Of a stretch of 64,000 nucleotides of DNA, positions 41,484 through 50,404 are shown piece by piece. Source of the stretch: Faucicola sp902506215 (lineage in GTDB: Bacteria; Pseudomonadota; Gammaproteobacteria; Pseudomonadales; Moraxellaceae); contig CP069437.1 of assembly GCA_016888885.1 (NCBI GenBank), positions 1,240,001-1,304,000 on the forward strand, written 5' to 3'. The stretch's first letter is position 1. Every line of letters starts with the position of its first letter. Made by a program: the position numbers and the translations under genes. The notes under the pieces are model-generated. The model was not told the DNA's origin, did no database searches, and saw nothing but the letters and a program-made list of their open reading frames with translations.

Positions 41484-44429
41484 TTAAATCACCTTTAACT
41501 GCTCTATTTGCTTATGCATTTCCGCCAATTGCGTATCCATCTCCGCAAGTTTCGCTTTCTCGCTTTCCACCACATTGGCAGGGGCTTTACTCACAAAGCT
41601 TTCATTCGACAGCTTACTACGCAGGCTTTCCGCTTGTTTGGTAAGTTTTTCTTGCGCTTTGGCAAGGCGATTAAGCTCCGCCGTTGGGTCAATCAAGCCT
41701 TTCATCGGTACTAGCACTTTTAACTGCCCGACCATACTCGATGACGACAACGGTAACGCTTTATCAGAGCCGTCACCCGCATTCACAATAGTCAGCGTAT
41801 CGACTTTGGCAAGCGATTTAAACTGATTTTCAATACGGCTTAGGCGCGCGGTTTCCTCATCGCTGATGTTATCAAGTAGCACAGGCAGACGCACCGCATT
41901 GCCAAGCTTCATCTCACCGCGGATGTTACGAATCGCCCCAATCAGCGCTTGTAGCCACGTCATGTCATGCTCAGTCTGTAGGCTGATTAGGCTGTCATCC
42001 GCTATTGGGAAAGCAGCCGTCATGATACTGTCAGTCGCTTTTTTATCGATGATAGGGGCAATGGTCTGCCAAATACTCTCGGTGATATACGGCATAATCG
42101 GGTGACTAAAGCGCATGGCGACTTCAAGGCAGTTGAGCAGCACATAGCGGATTTGGGCTTTACGCTCGGCACTCACCGACTCATCGTTTAGGCTCGATTT
42201 GGCAAGCTCGACATACCAGTCGCAGTATTCATTCCAGATAAACTCATAGATATCTTGGCTCACCAAGTCAAAACGGTACTGGCTCATGTGCTCATGGATA
42301 GCTTTCACCGTGGAGTTTAGACGGCTTATAATCCATTGCTCTGGCAATTCCCACAGTGCGGTATTGGCGGTTTTGTCGATGTTGAGGGCGTTTCCTTCCT
42401 TATCGACACAATTCATCAGCACAAAACGGGTGGCGTTCCAAATCTTGTTACAAAAATTGCGATTGCCTTCAATGCGCTTGAGGTCAAAATTGATGTCACG
42501 TCCCGTACTTGCCAAGGAGGTAAAAGTAAAGCGCAGCGCGTCCGTGCCAAACGCAGGGATGCCATCGGCAAATTCTTTGCGCGTGGCTTTTTCGATTTTT
42601 TGCGCGTCTTTGGGGTTCATAAGACCTGTGGTGCGTTTGGCGACTAGGGTTTCTAAATCAATGCCGTCAATCAGGTCAATCGGGTCAAGTACGTTGCCTT
42701 TGGATTTGGACATTTTTTGCCCTTGTCCATCACGCACCAAGCCATGCACATACACCGTCTTAAACGGCACTTGCGGGTTGCCGTCTTTGTCTTTGATGAA
42801 GTACAGGGTCATCATCATCATACGGGCGACCCAGAAGAAAATGATGTCAAAACCTGTGACCAATACGCTGGTTGGGTGGAAGGTTTTGAGCGCTTGGCTA
42901 TAGTCATCAAAACTGGTTTCGCCTTGCCAATCCAACGTGCTAAACGTCCACAATGCCGAGCTAAACCAAGTGTCTAATACGTCACTATCTTGGCGCAGCG
43001 CTAGGCTGTCAGCAAGGTGGTATTTTTGGCGGACTTCCGCTTCATCACGCCCGACATAGATATTGCCCTCGTCATCGTACCACGCAGGAATACGGTGTCC
43101 CCACCAAAGCTGACGGCTGATACACCAGTCTTGGATATCGCGCATCCACGCCATATACATATTTTTGTACTGGGCAGGGACAAACTCGGTGCGCCCGTCT
43201 TCCACTGCCTCGATGGCAGGTTTTGCCAGTTTTTCGATGGATACATACCATTGGTCAGTGAGCCACGGCTCAACGATGGTGTTACTGCGGTCGCCTTTGG
43301 GCACTTTTAAATCATGCGGTTTGATTTCTTCAAGCCAGCCTTCAGCCTCGCTTTGCTCAACCATTTTTTTACGCGCAGCAAACCGCTCAAGTCCTGCATA
43401 CTCGCTAGGCGTGGTCTCAAGCTGTGGCTCTTTGGTTTGTAAATCCGTAAAAATCTGCATTTCTGGCAAGATATGCGCTGAACTATCAAAGATATTAATC
43501 ATCGGCAAATTGTGGCGCTTGCCTGTTTCATAGTCATTAAAGTCATGGGCAGGGGTGATTTTGACACAGCCTGTGCCAAATTCCATGTCCACCGCTTTGT
43601 CATCGCCCACAATCGGCACAATGCGACCGGTAATCGGTAGCGTCACGGTTTGTCCGATAAGATGCTGGTAGCGTGCGTCTTCGGGGTTCACGGCAACGGC
43701 AGTATCACCGAGCAAGGTTTCGGGGCGGGTGGTGGCAACGACAAGGTAATTTTTACCGTCTTGGGTTTTGGCATTTTTGTCGGTCAAATAATAGCGAAAA
43801 TGCCACAGTGAGCCTTTTTCGTCATGGTTTTCTACTTCAAGGTCGGATAACGCAGTTTGCAGCTTAGTATCCCAGTTGACTAGACGTTTACCGCGATAAA
43901 TCAGTCCATCTTGGTACAGACGCACGAACACTTCTTTGACGGCATTGGACAAGCCATCATCCATGGTAAAACGCTCACGGCTCCAGTCCACCGAGCTACC
44001 TAGACGGCGGATTTGGCGGGTGATGTTGCCACCGCTCTCGGCTTTCCACTCCCAAATCTTTTCAAGGAATTTTTCACGACCCAAATCATGGCGCTTGATG
44101 CCTTGGGCGTTCAATTGACGCTCAACGACCATTTGCGTAGCAATCCCTGCGTGGTCGGTACCTGGCTGCCATAGAGTATTTTCGCCCAACATTCGGTGAT
44201 AGCGGGTGAGCGTGTCCATGATGGCATTGTTAAAGCCGTGACCCATGTGCAGTGAGCCTGTGACATTCGGCGGTGGCAGGGCAATAGAAAACGATTGTTG
44301 TTTATCATAGCTTGGCTGAAAGTAGCCTTTGTCTTCCCACATTTGGTACATGCCGTTTTCGACGTCGCTTGGGTTGTAAGCGTTTTCTAAAGACGTTAAG
44401 GCTTGGGCGATTTGATGTTGCGTGCTCAT
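41484..44429 (-). CDS. valS: Valine-tRNA ligase
   Basis: A 981-residue class I synthetase. The HIGH motif is in LPPPNVTGSLHMGHGFNNA and the KMSKS loop in GQKMSKSKGNVLDP. The editing domain has ATTRPETLLGDTAVAVNP, and the anticodon-binding domain is followed by a C-terminal coiled coil (LNRLAKAQEKLTKQAESLRS). It charges tRNA-Val and edits Thr-tRNA. Length is slightly above E. coli ValS (951). It is transcribed away from the purE region with its own terminator. Confidence 0.97.
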   Translation of the reverse strand: MSTQHQIAQALTSLENAYNPSDVENGMYQMWEDKGYFQPSYDKQQSFSIALPPPNVTGSLHMGHGFNNAIMDTLTRYHRMLGENTLWQPGTDHAGIATQMVVERQLNAQGIKRHDLGREKFLEKIWEWKAESGGNITRQIRRLGSSVDWSRERFTMDDGLSNAVKEVFVRLYQDGLIYRGKRLVNWDTKLQTALSDLEVENHDEKGSLWHFRYYLTDKNAKTQDGKNYLVVATTRPETLLGDTAVAVNPEDARYQHLIGQTVTLPITGRIVPIVGDDKAVDMEFGTGCVKITPAHDFNDYETGKRHNLPMINIFDSSAHILPEMQIFTDLQTKEPQLETTPSEYAGLERFAARKKMVEQSEAEGWLEEIKPHDLKVPKGDRSNTIVEPWLTDQWYVSIEKLAKPAIEAVEDGRTEFVPAQYKNMYMAWMRDIQDWCISRQLWWGHRIPAWYDDEGNIYVGRDEAEVRQKYHLADSLALRQDSDVLDTWFSSALWTFSTLDWQGETSFDDYSQALKTFHPTSVLVTGFDIIFFWVARMMMMTLYFIKDKDGNPQVPFKTVYVHGLVRDGQGQKMSKSKGNVLDPIDLIDGIDLETLVAKRTTGLMNPKDAQKIEKATRKEFADGIPAFGTDALRFTFTSLASTGRDINFDLKRIEGNRNFCNKIWNATRFVLMNCVDKEGNALNIDKTANTALWELPEQWIISRLNSTVKAIHEHMSQYRFDLVSQDIYEFIWNEYCDWYVELAKSSLNDESVSAERKAQIRYVLLNCLEVAMRFSHPIMPYITESIWQTIAPIIDKKATDSIMTAAFPIADDSLISLQTEHDMTWLQALIGAIRNIRGEMKLGNAVRLPVLLDNISDEETARLSRIENQFKSLAKVDTLTIVNAGDGSDKALPLSSSSMVGQLKVLVPMKGLIDPTAELNRLAKAQEKLTKQAESLRSKLSNESFVSKAPANVVESEKAKLAEMDTQLAEMHKQIEQLKVI

Positions 44430-44523
44430 AGATGGTCAACTTTTACAATAAAAAAGAAAGGAATGTCAAAAAGGTAATTAACGGATTTTACCGTAACTAG
44501 GCAGTTTTATAAATGTTTGGTGA

Positions 44524-44556
44524 TAAAAAAAGGCTTAACCCAACTGATTAAGCCTT
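44524..44556 (-). terminator. Terminator after the HD-domain gene
   Basis: AAGGCTTAA and TTAAGCCTT pair; on the minus strand TTTTTTTATC follows. It is about 20 bp after the stop of the HD gene and upstream of valS. Confidence 0.88.
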
Positions 44557-44574
44557 GCTTCAAAATGGTAAAAA

Positions 44575-45207
44575 TTAAAATAACGTTAATGTCTTGATTT
44601 CGCTCTTAATATTCTGCCTTGCTTGCTGCTCATACTGTGTAGAAAATTGTTGGGTAAAATACAGCCGCTTTCTATCCAAAAACCTTTTTAAGGCTTCTTT
44701 ACGAGAAAAATTGTACAAAACCTTGGCAACGTGTTGATATTCAAGGCGAATTTGTTGGCAATAGGCTTGATAAACCAAGTCAGTCTGCCCCAAAATACGC
44801 AAATCCATATCCAAAAAATACGCCATATCGCTGTCGTTGGTGTCGGCAAGTTCGTGTTTTTCGGTGGCGATAATCAATTCAACAACCCGATTTTGCAAGT
44901 CTATTGGCAAAAAACCGCCCAATTCGGCGATAAAATACGCCGCACTTTGGCGTTCGTTGCTCATCGCTGGTTTGTCTTGGGTTTGATAGATGACATCATG
45001 GTAAAAAATCGCCAATAGCACGCTTTCAGGTTGCTTTAGCTGATCTTTTATCCCGTCAAACTGTTCTAATAACGCCTCAATATGGTGAAGCGTGTGATAA
45101 TGGCGGTGAGGCTGCTGGTAGTGAGTGACTATGTTTTGCCAGCAATCAGCAATAGTTTGATGATCAATTTCATAGACTTGTAACAGCTTAGCAAATGCGG
45201 TTTTCAT
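44575..45207 (-). CDS. HD-domain predicted metal-dependent hydrolase
   Basis: A 210-residue protein with HYHTLHHIEALLEQF near the N terminus, the HD pair in AIFYHDVIYQ, NERQSAAYF and the distal FLDMDLRILGQ with conserved Asp. This pattern belongs to a conserved family of uncharacterised HD phosphohydrolases, about 200 residues. The substrate is not known. purE starts 9 bp upstream, suggesting cotranscription. Confidence 0.82.
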   Translation of the reverse strand: MKTAFAKLLQVYEIDHQTIADCWQNIVTHYQQPHRHYHTLHHIEALLEQFDGIKDQLKQPESVLLAIFYHDVIYQTQDKPAMSNERQSAAYFIAELGGFLPIDLQNRVVELIIATEKHELADTNDSDMAYFLDMDLRILGQTDLVYQAYCQQIRLEYQHVAKVLYNFSRKEALKRFLDRKRLYFTQQFSTQYEQQARQNIKSEIKTLTLF

Positions 45208-45216
45208 CGCTCATTA

Positions 45217-45771
45217 TCACATCACCCCAGGTATCGGATTATCCAAAATTGTTTGGGTTTGTTGGGCGCGAAACTCGCTGATTTTTTGCGCAAGCGTGCT
45301 ATCACCAATCGCCAAAATTTGCGCTGCCAATAGCCCTGCATTTGCCGCACCCGCTGCCCCGATGGCAAGCGTACCCACCGCCACCCCTTTGGGCATTTGC
45401 ACGATGGATAGCAAACTATCCCAACCGCTTAAGATGGAGGACTTGACAGGCACACCAAGCACAGGCAAATCCGTCTGAGACGCACACATCCCGGGCAGAT
45501 GCGCCGCGCCGCCTGCCCCTGCGATAATCACAGACAGTCCGCGAGCTTTGGCAGTTTTGGCATAGTCAAACAATCTATCGGGGGTGCGATGTGCCGATAC
45601 CACTTCACACTCAAAGGGCACCCCAAAATCTGCTAACACTTGCGCGGCGTTTTGCATGGTTTCCCAGTCAGATTGACTACCCATGATGATACCGACTTTG
45701 GCTTGACCTTGTGGCGATGGGATGGGAGGTGGTAGCTGGTGTGTCTGGGCGTTTGGCTGACTTGCTGACAT
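45217..45771 (-). CDS. purE: N5-carboxyaminoimidazole ribonucleotide mutase
   Basis: A 184-residue class I PurE that rearranges N5-CAIR to CAIR in purine synthesis. Motifs are VGIIMGSQSDWETM, SAHRTPDRLFDYA with the catalytic His, IAGAGGAAHLPGM, LPVLGVPVKSS and MPKGVAVGTLAI. An N-terminal Pro/Gln-rich stretch of about 25 residues (PNAQTHQLPPPIPSPQGQ) precedes the domain and is unusual for the family. purK is not adjacent. Confidence 0.95.
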   Translation of the reverse strand: MSASQPNAQTHQLPPPIPSPQGQAKVGIIMGSQSDWETMQNAAQVLADFGVPFECEVVSAHRTPDRLFDYAKTAKARGLSVIIAGAGGAAHLPGMCASQTDLPVLGVPVKSSILSGWDSLLSIVQMPKGVAVGTLAIGAAGAANAGLLAAQILAIGDSTLAQKISEFRAQQTQTILDNPIPGVM

Positions 45772-45810
45772 GGAAAATTCCTTTTGCCAAAAAATTGACG
45801 GACTAAAAAT

Positions 45811-45834
45811 AAAAAAACGTGCATGAAATGCACG
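45811..45834 (-). terminator. Terminator after the bestrophin gene
   Basis: CGTGCA/TGCACG stem with loop TTTCA; on the minus strand followed by a run of seven T. It lies about 60 bp after the bestrophin stop codon. Confidence 0.78.
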
Positions 45835-45891
45835 GTTAAAACTTAATATAGCATGATTTTTTACCCTTGAAAATCAAAATCTATAAGGCAA

Positions 45892-46812
45892 CTATATCAC
45901 CACATTGGCGGGTACTCGCGGCTTTTGCTCAGGGGCAAATTGTTGATGACTGAGCATGGCTAGCTGCGTCTCAATCGTATCGCACATCATCCCCAAAGGT
46001 AATTCGTTTTCCCCTGTACCAAACGGCTCGCTGATTTCATCGACGATTTCATTGAGTGCCATAAAAGTGTAGCCAACAAAACTGACTACAAATGGCGTCA
46101 CCCAGCCAATGGTATTGCCCAGTCCAAACGGCAGCATAAAGCAATACAGATACACAGTGCGATGCAGCAGCACAAAATAAGCATAGGGAATCGGTGTGTT
46201 ATTAATGCGTTCACAGCCCGCTTGGACATGGGCAATCTCACCCAAGGTGTTATCCAAGCTTTGCCACTGCCAAACATCGATTTTTTGCTCGGCTTGCCAG
46301 TTGGCGAGCATCTGCCCCATAATTTGGGTCAAGCGTAACGCAATAAAGTCTTGCCCAACCACGGCTTGCTGTTCTTCAACCGTTAATAGCCGCTGCAGGT
46401 TTGCTGTATTATCCTCACCCCGCAGCTGTTGGCGCAGACTGTGCACAAAAGCGATTTGATGACGGATAAAGGCTTGTTTTTCCGCCATACTGACATTGGG
46501 CAGTGTCAGTACTTGGCGGGCGATATTGCGACTTAGCCAAACCAGCGTGCCCCACAGCTTGCGCCCTTCCCAAAACCTGTCATACGCTGCGTTATTACAA
46601 AACCCGTGGAAAATCGCCAGTGAAATACCGAGTATCGCAAACACCGAAGGATTGAGCGGTACAGGCTTGGTGGCGATATGGGTTTGATAAAAATAAATAA
46701 GAGAGGAGAAAATAAACAACAAAACTTGTGGCACAATCAGCCGTTTAAAGTACGAGCCTTGCATCACAAACAGCATCTTTAGCGGCTCAATCGGACGTCG
46801 AATCATACCCAA
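45892..46812 (-). CDS. Bestrophin-family membrane channel (UPF0187)
   Basis: 306 residues, beginning MGMIRRPIEPLKMLFVMQGS. Membrane segments are at about 25-40, 55-70, 210-225 and 235-250. FAILGISLAIFHGFCNNAAYDRFWEGRKLWG and the Pro/Phe-rich TPFVVSFVGYTFMALNEIVD with a following acidic patch (EISEPFGTGENELPLG) are typical of bacterial bestrophins (YneE type), pentameric ion channels. Ion selectivity cannot be told; bacterial examples pass cations. It is monocistronic. Confidence 0.88.
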   Translation of the reverse strand: MGMIRRPIEPLKMLFVMQGSYFKRLIVPQVLLFIFSSLIYFYQTHIATKPVPLNPSVFAILGISLAIFHGFCNNAAYDRFWEGRKLWGTLVWLSRNIARQVLTLPNVSMAEKQAFIRHQIAFVHSLRQQLRGEDNTANLQRLLTVEEQQAVVGQDFIALRLTQIMGQMLANWQAEQKIDVWQWQSLDNTLGEIAHVQAGCERINNTPIPYAYFVLLHRTVYLYCFMLPFGLGNTIGWVTPFVVSFVGYTFMALNEIVDEISEPFGTGENELPLGMMCDTIETQLAMLSHQQFAPEQKPRVPANVVI

Positions 46813-46903
46813 CTCATCTTAATCGTTTGCTCACTGGCTATCATTTTTAGCCGTAAGCTTTAAACAAATATTTTAATTTATGTTACACCCGTTTAGCCTT
46901 GGG

Positions 46904-47839
46904 TTAATGCTGATATTGAATAAAATTCGCTGAGGTCAAAGCCGGATGATCGGTGTCAAATTGGTAAGCCGTCAAAAACCCATCTTTGGCAGCAGAATAA
47001 TCCACACAGACCACTTGATGACTAAGTAGTTCAGGCGTACCATTGAGCCAATAATGCCCGACAAAAATAGGTTTGTCATGGTCAAGCCCAAACAAAATCT
47101 CAGCGCTTAGCGTGTTTTTAGGGATATGAATCAAATCTTCTTGACTGGCGCGCGCAATCTGGTGAATGGGCTGAAACGACAAACTTGGCTGCCACCACTG
47201 TACCCGTACATTTTTACGTTGATGACCTTCTTTATCGACCAGATGAATGCCTTCAGGTAGTGGTGCTTCCACACCTTTTAGCACTCTTTCTAGTGCCTCA
47301 AAAGGTGGCGTACCTTCCTCACTGGTTTTTTGCAGCGCAACGGGCGTCAAGCGATTGTCGTTTGTTAACAGCGGTTTTAAAACCGCCATCGCGTCACTGT
47401 CCCAACAAGCATGCACAAAACACGCATCATCCAACGCTAGCCACAGGGGTAATTCATAAAACCGCTTGAGCCAAAACTGGTGTAACTCACTGCCAAACCC
47501 TACTTCATCAAGGAACGCTTGATGCTGCGAGGTGTTTTTATCATTATGTTGTCGTAAATATTGGATAGCATCGCGGGCATCGGGTGTGGCGTAAGCTAAC
47601 GCATTATACTCGTGATTACCCATGACCGCGAGCGCTTGCCCGTGGTCAATCATCGCAAATACGATAGATAAGGTTTGCAGCTGTTGACTACCCCGATCAA
47701 TCAAGTCGCCGATAAAAATCGCTTGGTGATTAGCGGGCGCTTGAAAACACTGACCATCATGTTGATAGCCCAACTGCGTCAGTAACCCAATGAGTTTATC
47801 TGCCTGACCATGTACATCCCCAATCACATCATAAATCAT
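46904..47839 (-). CDS. Metallophosphoesterase (Ser/Thr phosphatase-like)
   Basis: A 311-residue calcineurin-like phosphoesterase. The metal-binding order DVIGDVHGQADKL, FIGDLIDRGSQQL, VMGNHEYNALAYA and GHYWLNG is visible. It resembles PrpA-type protein phosphatases and diadenosine tetraphosphatases; the longer length and insertions after residue 100 make the substrate uncertain. ATG at 47839 is preceded by a GGTAAAAAAC ribosome site that is weak. Confidence 0.85.
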   Translation of the reverse strand: MIYDVIGDVHGQADKLIGLLTQLGYQHDGQCFQAPANHQAIFIGDLIDRGSQQLQTLSIVFAMIDHGQALAVMGNHEYNALAYATPDARDAIQYLRQHNDKNTSQHQAFLDEVGFGSELHQFWLKRFYELPLWLALDDACFVHACWDSDAMAVLKPLLTNDNRLTPVALQKTSEEGTPPFEALERVLKGVEAPLPEGIHLVDKEGHQRKNVRVQWWQPSLSFQPIHQIARASQEDLIHIPKNTLSAEILFGLDHDKPIFVGHYWLNGTPELLSHQVVCVDYSAAKDGFLTAYQFDTDHPALTSANFIQYQH

Positions 47840-47873
47840 GTTTTTTACCTTTTACTGCTTTTTACGACTTTAC

Positions 47874-47943
47874 CGTTAACTAGCCAAGCGACTGTTAACT
47901 GGGCAACCTGTAACTAGCCAACCTGTGACTGGGCAACCTGCCA
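47874..47943. repeat. 15-16 bp tandem repeats between rhomboid and phosphoesterase genes
   Basis: About four and a half degenerate units such as CTGTTAACTGGGCAAC, CTGTAACTAGCCAAC and CTGTGACTGGGCAAC, starting near 47874, 47892, 47908, 47923 and 47938. They lie in the leader of the phosphoesterase gene. Confidence 0.82.
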
Positions 47944-47978
47944 CGCAATTTTTAGCCCCTATTTTTAGCCATTCAATG

Positions 47979-48608
47979 TTAGCCACCAAAGCCTAAAAAT
48001 CTCGGGTGCATTAATTGGTTGAAAAAATGCGCCACAATACCGGGCTCAATGGCAATCGTGGTTAACATACCAAAAACACCACCCACCAAATGTGCCGAAT
48101 GATTGATACTGCCGCGACCTTGCCCATCCGCCCACACACTATACGCCACATACGCCACCGCAAACACAATCGCAGGTACAGGAATCACAAACAGCAACAA
48201 TGTCGACCAAGGATTCATCAAAATATAGCTAAAAATTACTGCTGAAACAGCCCCCGATGCCCCTAGGCTGCTATAGCGAGGATTGTTCTTTTGTTTTAGA
48301 TAGGTTGGCATAATCGCCACCACCAAAGCGGCAAGATAAAACAGCACAAACCCTAGACTGCCGAGTTTGGACATGAAAAAACCCTGTACCGCTTGTCCAA
48401 ACGAATACAAAGTAAACATATTAAAAAACAAGTGCATGCCATCGGCATGGATAAAACCATGGGTGACAAAGCGATCGACTTGTCCTCGCTGCACCGCAGG
48501 CGGATAAAAAATTAACCTTTGCATCAGTTGGGGTGATTGCCAAGCTAATAAACTGACGACCACCGTAATGATAATGATAAATAAAGTATGGTTAGAAAAA
48601 ATTGACAT
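47979..48608 (-). CDS. Rhomboid-family intramembrane serine protease
   Basis: A 209-residue polytopic protein with six predicted helices. FVTHGFIHADGMHLFFNMFTL carries the conserved His and Asn of helix 2. The catalytic Ser is in SLGASGAVSAVIF and the catalytic His in INHSAHLVGGVFG. Rhomboids cleave membrane-anchored proteins within the bilayer; no substrate can be predicted. It follows the phosphoesterase gene on the opposite side of a small repeat region and is separately transcribed. Confidence 0.9.
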   Translation of the reverse strand: MSIFSNHTLFIIIITVVVSLLAWQSPQLMQRLIFYPPAVQRGQVDRFVTHGFIHADGMHLFFNMFTLYSFGQAVQGFFMSKLGSLGFVLFYLAALVVAIMPTYLKQKNNPRYSSLGASGAVSAVIFSYILMNPWSTLLLFVIPVPAIVFAVAYVAYSVWADGQGRGSINHSAHLVGGVFGMLTTIAIEPGIVAHFFNQLMHPRFLGFGG

Positions 48609-49125
48609 AGCACCTCAAAATAGCAACAAATAATGATAAGTAGGATTATGATAAAGATAGCGGATTATCTCAATAAGCCAAATGTGAATTTATTGATATA
48701 GGTGATACCTAAAGCTACCTTGTAGTATTACTTTCAACTTGTAGCATGAAACTAATGACAAACCCTTCAAATTTTAGCAACACACCTTTACCCAACTTTA
48801 CCCAAAATGGGGACGATTTGAATTTTTAACACAATATTTACGCAATAGTTACCTTAACATAACTGAAGGCGAGCCGATTTTGCTTTAATTTACTAGTTAT
48901 ATTTGAGTAATACTGCAAAAGACTTAACAAAATCTGTTGAGTTGCGGCAGTTTTTCTCGGTATTGTTAAGCATAAACTAAATAGCAATGCAATAACAAAC
49001 CCAACAACCATAAATAATAATTTTTGAAAATATATAATAGAATTATTGGCTAGTGTGATGGATATAAAAATAATACATTGGTTTTATGGTGGTTGATAAC
49101 CCTTCATTTTCTTGAGGCTTGAATT
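48609..49125. other. Intergenic region upstream of the OmpA-domain gene
   Basis: A 517-bp AT-rich gap between divergent genes. A 27-codon frame (48746-48829) without a ribosome site is not credible. TATAAT at 49033-49038 could be the -10 box of the OmpA-domain gene, but a good -35 box is missing. TTTACCCAA occurs twice in tandem near 48788-48804. No structured RNA was recognised. Confidence 0.4.
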
Positions 49126-50328
49126 ATGAATATCATTGAACATTTGACCCGTACAGTAACACCCGTTGTTTTAAATAATGCAACTGACGAAAACCGCTCA
49201 TCTTTATTAGAAAAATTATACGCTATCTTGGTTGCCCGTCTTGCTGACAGTAACGTCTCTAGCAGCTTTGCTAATGCAACCATCGCTGATGATGACCACA
49301 GCTTTTTTGACCGTGTACTACCAGATACCACCCACCGCACAGAGCTAGTGCAACAGCTTTCACGTCATTACAGTGTACCAGAGCAAGAAACTAGTTCTTT
49401 AGTAAGCCGTGCCGCGCCGCTAGTACTGCGTGAACTACGCTCACTTGCGGGTACGACACCACTCAATACTTTCTTATCAAACAATATTGCGTCTGTGGCT
49501 TCTGTGATTCCTGCTTGGGCATATGCATTTATCCCAGCGGGCATTTTAACCATGTTGAATTTGTCGCCTGTGCATGCAGCCACCACGCCTACTGTCCAAA
49601 CGACCACTCGTACAGAGGAGCATCTGGTTGCTACGCCTAAACGCGATGAAGGCGGCTTGATGAAAATGTTACTGCCAATCATTGGTTTGTTGATTTTAGG
49701 CGCACTCGCTTGGGCATTGTTAAAATCATGTAACAAAACTGAGCCAGTCGCGACGCCAGTTGTGGCTTCTACCACTGCTTCAACAACGACAACCACTACC
49801 ACAACTGAAGTCTCTGCGGCAAGTGCCACAAATAGCATGGCAATGCCTGTAGCATCAACTACTGACATGGCGGTAGCAAGCATGCCAATGGCATCTGGCA
49901 CCACTGAAACAACGGCAACAACCATCTCTAGCACTGAGCCTTCAGTGGTATTTGAAAATGGTCGCCTAAGCTTCTACTTTGCTACGGGTGAAGCACAAGT
50001 TGCTGGTAATGCCAAAGAAAAAGCCAATGATATCCTTGAAGCCGCTAAACAAGGCAAAAAAATCGGTATCAGTGGTTATACTGATAGCACAGGTAATGCT
50101 GCTGCCAATGAGAAGTTAGCAAAAGAGCGTGCCCAAGCGGTTAGATTATTCTTAATAGCTAATGGTGTGCCACAATTACAACTTGAATTGATCAAACCAC
50201 AAGACACAACAGGTGCGGCGGGTAAAGACCAAGAAGGTCGCCGTGTCGATGCCTATATTATTGACGACAATGCAATTTCTGCAACCGGTACCACAACTGT
50301 TACGACGGTTGCAAGCCCAGCGAAATAA
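49126..50328 (+). CDS. OmpA-domain protein with cytoplasmic-type N-terminal domain
   Basis: 400 residues. The first 150 residues are helical with no signal peptide (MNIIEHLTRTVTPVVLNNAT), resembling DUF937-like regions, and contain a hydrophobic stretch near 135-150. A second clear membrane helix lies at about 179-197 (MLLPIIGLLILGALAWALL). A linker rich in Thr/Ala/Met with eight successive Thr follows. The C-terminal OmpA-like peptidoglycan-binding domain (about 275-385) has LSFYFATGEAQV, ISGYTDSTGNAAANEKLAKE, RAQAVRLFL and EGRRVDAYI. It probably tethers the inner membrane to peptidoglycan. A strong terminator follows. Confidence 0.85.
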   Translation: MNIIEHLTRTVTPVVLNNATDENRSSLLEKLYAILVARLADSNVSSSFANATIADDDHSFFDRVLPDTTHRTELVQQLSRHYSVPEQETSSLVSRAAPLVLRELRSLAGTTPLNTFLSNNIASVASVIPAWAYAFIPAGILTMLNLSPVHAATTPTVQTTTRTEEHLVATPKRDEGGLMKMLLPIIGLLILGALAWALLKSCNKTEPVATPVVASTTASTTTTTTTTEVSAASATNSMAMPVASTTDMAVASMPMASGTTETTATTISSTEPSVVFENGRLSFYFATGEAQVAGNAKEKANDILEAAKQGKKIGISGYTDSTGNAAANEKLAKERAQAVRLFLIANGVPQLQLELIKPQDTTGAAGKDQEGRRVDAYIIDDNAISATGTTTVTTVASPAK

Positions 50329-50355
50329 ATCACCTTTCACGGTTGATTCATCGTT

Positions 50356-50390
50356 AAAAATCCTCGATAACGTTATCGAGGATTTTTTTT
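50356..50390 (+). terminator. Terminator of the OmpA-domain gene
   Basis: AAAAATCCTCGATAA and TTATCGAGGATTTTTTTT pair almost perfectly and end in eight T. It may also serve the convergent monooxygenase operon. Confidence 0.92.
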
Positions 50391-50404
50391 GCTGTTAAAA
50401 ATTT

